Assembly: GCF_000739815.1 (NCBI RefSeq)
Contig: NZ_BBJJ01000003.1
Coordinates: 43,302 to 107,301, forward strand
Direction of reading: 5' to 3'
From: Paraburkholderia mimosarum LMG 23256 = NBRC 106338
GTDB lineage: Bacteria > Pseudomonadota > Gammaproteobacteria > Burkholderiales > Burkholderiaceae
Length of the DNA: 64,000 nt
Shown here: positions 62,445 through 64,000 of the stretch, one piece after another
How positions within the stretch are numbered: the first letter of the stretch is position 1
Layout: each line of letters starts with the position of its first letter
Notes under the pieces: model-generated
The model's database searches: none
The model's input: the letters and a program-made list of their open reading frames with translations, nothing else
What the model was told of the DNA's origin: nothing
Position numbers and translations under genes: made by a program

Positions 62445-63371
62445 ATGCTCATGTCCGAGACCCTGACGCATCCGGACGAAGGCGATGCCTTCATCTCCGA
62501 CCGGGACGCCGCGCTGCGGCGCTGGACTCATGACACGCCGGGGCCCATCACAATCGGATCGGACGAACATCGCAGGATGTTCTGCCGGATGCTGCTCGAC
62601 ACGCACGACCCCTACCGCCCCGCCGTTCTCGACTGGCCCAGGCTCGGGCCCGACGCACTCGGGCGCCTCACATCGCTGCCGATCTGGGACATCGCCGTCC
62701 AGACCGAAGGCCGCGCGTCGATCCGCGTGCTGACCTACGCGCGAACCGTGACGGACCCCCTGCTGCGCGAAGCGATCGAAATGAACGCCGCCGAGGAAGC
62801 ACGCCACAAGCTCGTGCTCTCGAACCTCGTACAGGCTTACGGCATCGAACTTGCGCCCGAACCCGCATACCCGCCGCCCAGGCAGGCCGAATGGGCGTGG
62901 ATGTTCACCGGCTATAGCGAGTGCATCGACAGCTTTTTCGCCTTCGGCCTGTTTCGCTCGGCACAGCGCTCGGGATTCTTTCCGGCGGACCTCGTCGCGA
63001 CCTTCGAGCCGGTGATCCAGGAAGAGGCGCGCCACATTCTCTTCTTCGTCAACTGGGTGGCGTGGTATCGCAAGACCCTGCCATGGTGGCGCAGGCCGTG
63101 GCACGCCGTGCGCGTGGCCGCGATCTGGTTCATGCTGGTGTGGGAGCGGCTCGCGATCGCGCGCGGCATCGACGCACAGGGCCACGCCCACGACTCGAAC
63201 TTCCTGCCCGCGAACCGCGAGGTGCTGGGCGACTCCCTCAAGCCGCGCGAGATGATCGAGCTGTGCCTCGCGGAGAACGCGGAGCGCATGAGCGGCTATG
63301 ACGCCCGCTTGCTGCGGCCGGCGCTGGTGCCCGCGCTCGCTCGCTTCGCGTTGCGTTTCATCAAGCCGTAG
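62445..63371 (+). CDS. Ferritin-like diiron protein
   Basis: A 308-residue protein with two EEARH motifs (Glu118-x2-His121 and Glu194-x2-His197) and single glutamates in the other two helices (QTEGRA Glu88, YSECID Glu159), the complete ligand set of a four-helix diiron site. It could be an oxygenase or rubrerythrin-like protein; substrate unknown. A hydrophobic stretch (AAIWFMLVWERLA) lies near the C-terminus. The start is uncertain: GTG 62427 has GGAG only 2 nt away; ATG 62445 and 62451 are alternatives. Confidence 0.75.
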   Translation: MLMSETLTHPDEGDAFISDRDAALRRWTHDTPGPITIGSDEHRRMFCRMLLDTHDPYRPAVLDWPRLGPDALGRLTSLPIWDIAVQTEGRASIRVLTYARTVTDPLLREAIEMNAAEEARHKLVLSNLVQAYGIELAPEPAYPPPRQAEWAWMFTGYSECIDSFFAFGLFRSAQRSGFFPADLVATFEPVIQEEARHILFFVNWVAWYRKTLPWWRRPWHAVRVAAIWFMLVWERLAIARGIDAQGHAHDSNFLPANREVLGDSLKPREMIELCLAENAERMSGYDARLLRPALVPALARFALRFIKP

Positions 63372-63443
63372 CGCGACGACACCACCGCGCGGCAATACGG
63401 TGCCGCGTGGCAGGCGTCGCCGCTAGCGCAAGGAGAAGGCTGC

Positions 63444-64000
63444 ATGACCTGGACTGTCGACCAGCAACTGGAACTGAGCGCAACGCAAGCCGTCGAGGCC
63501 ATCCGCGCGGAGCAGCTCAAGGCCGTCGACTACGTGGCCACGCTGCTCGCGCGCGCGCAGGCGCTCTCCAACCTCAACGCGCTCACCGTGCTCGACGTGG
63601 AAGGCGCGCTCGCCGCCGCGCAGCGCATCGACGCCCTGAACGCCAACGAACGCGCGCGCCTGCCGCTCGCAGGGCTGCCCGTGGTCGTGAAGGACAACAT
63701 CAACACGCGCAGCCTGCAAACCTCGGCGGCCACGCCCGCGCTCGAAGGCTTCCTGCCTGCGCGCCACGCACCTTCGGTGCAGCGTCTCGTCGACGCCGGC
63801 GCGATCTTGCTCGGCAAAGCCAATATGCATGAGCTTGCGTTCGGCATCACCAGCACGAATCTTGCGCCGCATGCGGGCCCCGTGCGCAATCCCTGGGATC
63901 CCGAACGAATTCCCGGCGGCTCGTCCGGTGGCACGGCGGCCGCCATCGCCGCGCGCATCGTCCCCGCCGGGCTCGGCACCGACACCGGGGGCTCCACGCG
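63444..64000 (+). CDS. Amidase (amidase-signature family), 3' end outside window
   Basis: The first 185 residues of an amidase-signature hydrolase. The Ser-cisSer-Lys triad is visible: Lys83 (VVVKDNIN), cis-Ser in GGSSGG (158-163) and the nucleophile in GTDTGGST (Ser184). It would cleave an amide such as indoleacetamide or mandelamide; the substrate cannot be told. AAGGAGAAGG lies upstream of the ATG. Confidence 0.9.
   Translation, partial: MTWTVDQQLELSATQAVEAIRAEQLKAVDYVATLLARAQALSNLNALTVLDVEGALAAAQRIDALNANERARLPLAGLPVVVKDNINTRSLQTSAATPALEGFLPARHAPSVQRLVDAGAILLGKANMHELAFGITSTNLAPHAGPVRNPWDPERIPGGSSGGTAAAIAARIVPAGLGTDTGGST

Overview
The window looks like part of a chromosome of a Burkholderiales bacterium, most likely Burkholderia sensu lato such as Paraburkholderia. 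The reasons are the high GC content with strong codon bias (long antisense frames open opposite nearly every gene), several small secreted DUF4148 proteins, and the overall set of catabolic and transport genes. This is inference from sequence character; no rRNA, tRNA, CRISPR array, replication origin or complete insertion sequence was seen. Genes run off both ends: a Crp/Fnr regulator on the left and an amidase on the right.

Layout. 1-8.7 kb: Crp/Fnr regulator divergent from an acyl-CoA synthetase, small secreted and membrane proteins, a YigZ-family protein, an orphan fliD with its own sigma-28-type promoter, an AT-rich gap, and a transposase-like HTH protein. 8.8-13.7 kb: a Cache-GGDEF cyclase, a Pit-type phosphate transporter with a possible Pho box, and a convergent PPK2 polyphosphate kinase, which together suggest phosphate storage; then a VOC protein. 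13.8-19.9 kb: a lactate-utilisation locus, with an LldR-like repressor divergent from lutA-lutC-lutB and an L-lactate permease. 20.0-26.8 kb: a secreted protein and a full Mrp/Mnh/Pha Na+(K+)/H+ antiporter operon (A-B fused, C, D, E, F, G). 26.9-33.7 kb: a LysR regulator divergent from an acyl-CoA degradation operon (bifunctional hydratase/dehydrogenase, two acyl-CoA dehydrogenases, CaiB/BaiF CoA-transferase) resembling dicarboxylate (pim-like) degradation.

33.9-41.4 kb: a DedA-PAP2-LssY fusion with a decayed phosphatase motif, a small protein, a DyP peroxidase plus encapsulin shell pair (an encapsulin nanocompartment with cargo), a Fur-controlled TonB siderophore receptor, and ppnP. 41.4-47.5 kb: a valine-degradation-like operon (acyl-CoA dehydrogenase, acyl-CoA synthetase, enoyl-CoA hydratase, 3-hydroxyisobutyryl-CoA hydrolase) divergent from an AraC regulator. 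47.6-56 kb: DUF4148 protein, an orphan fimbrial subunit followed by a 13-bp tandem array, a purine permease, cytochrome b561, small proteins, an AcoR-type sigma-54 activator, and an iron-export/ferredoxin pair. 56-64 kb: mainly small envelope and stress genes, a TetR-GST pair, a possible SOS-controlled secreted protein, a candidate small RNA, an FMN reductase, a diiron protein and the amidase.

The most interesting signals are the encapsulin operon, in which the shell gene's ribosome site lies inside the codons for the cargo-loading peptide; a good LexA box before an unknown secreted protein; a minus-strand RNA candidate whose terminator loop carries an anti-Shine-Dalgarno sequence; and the tandem array that starts at the stop codon of the orphan fimbrial gene.
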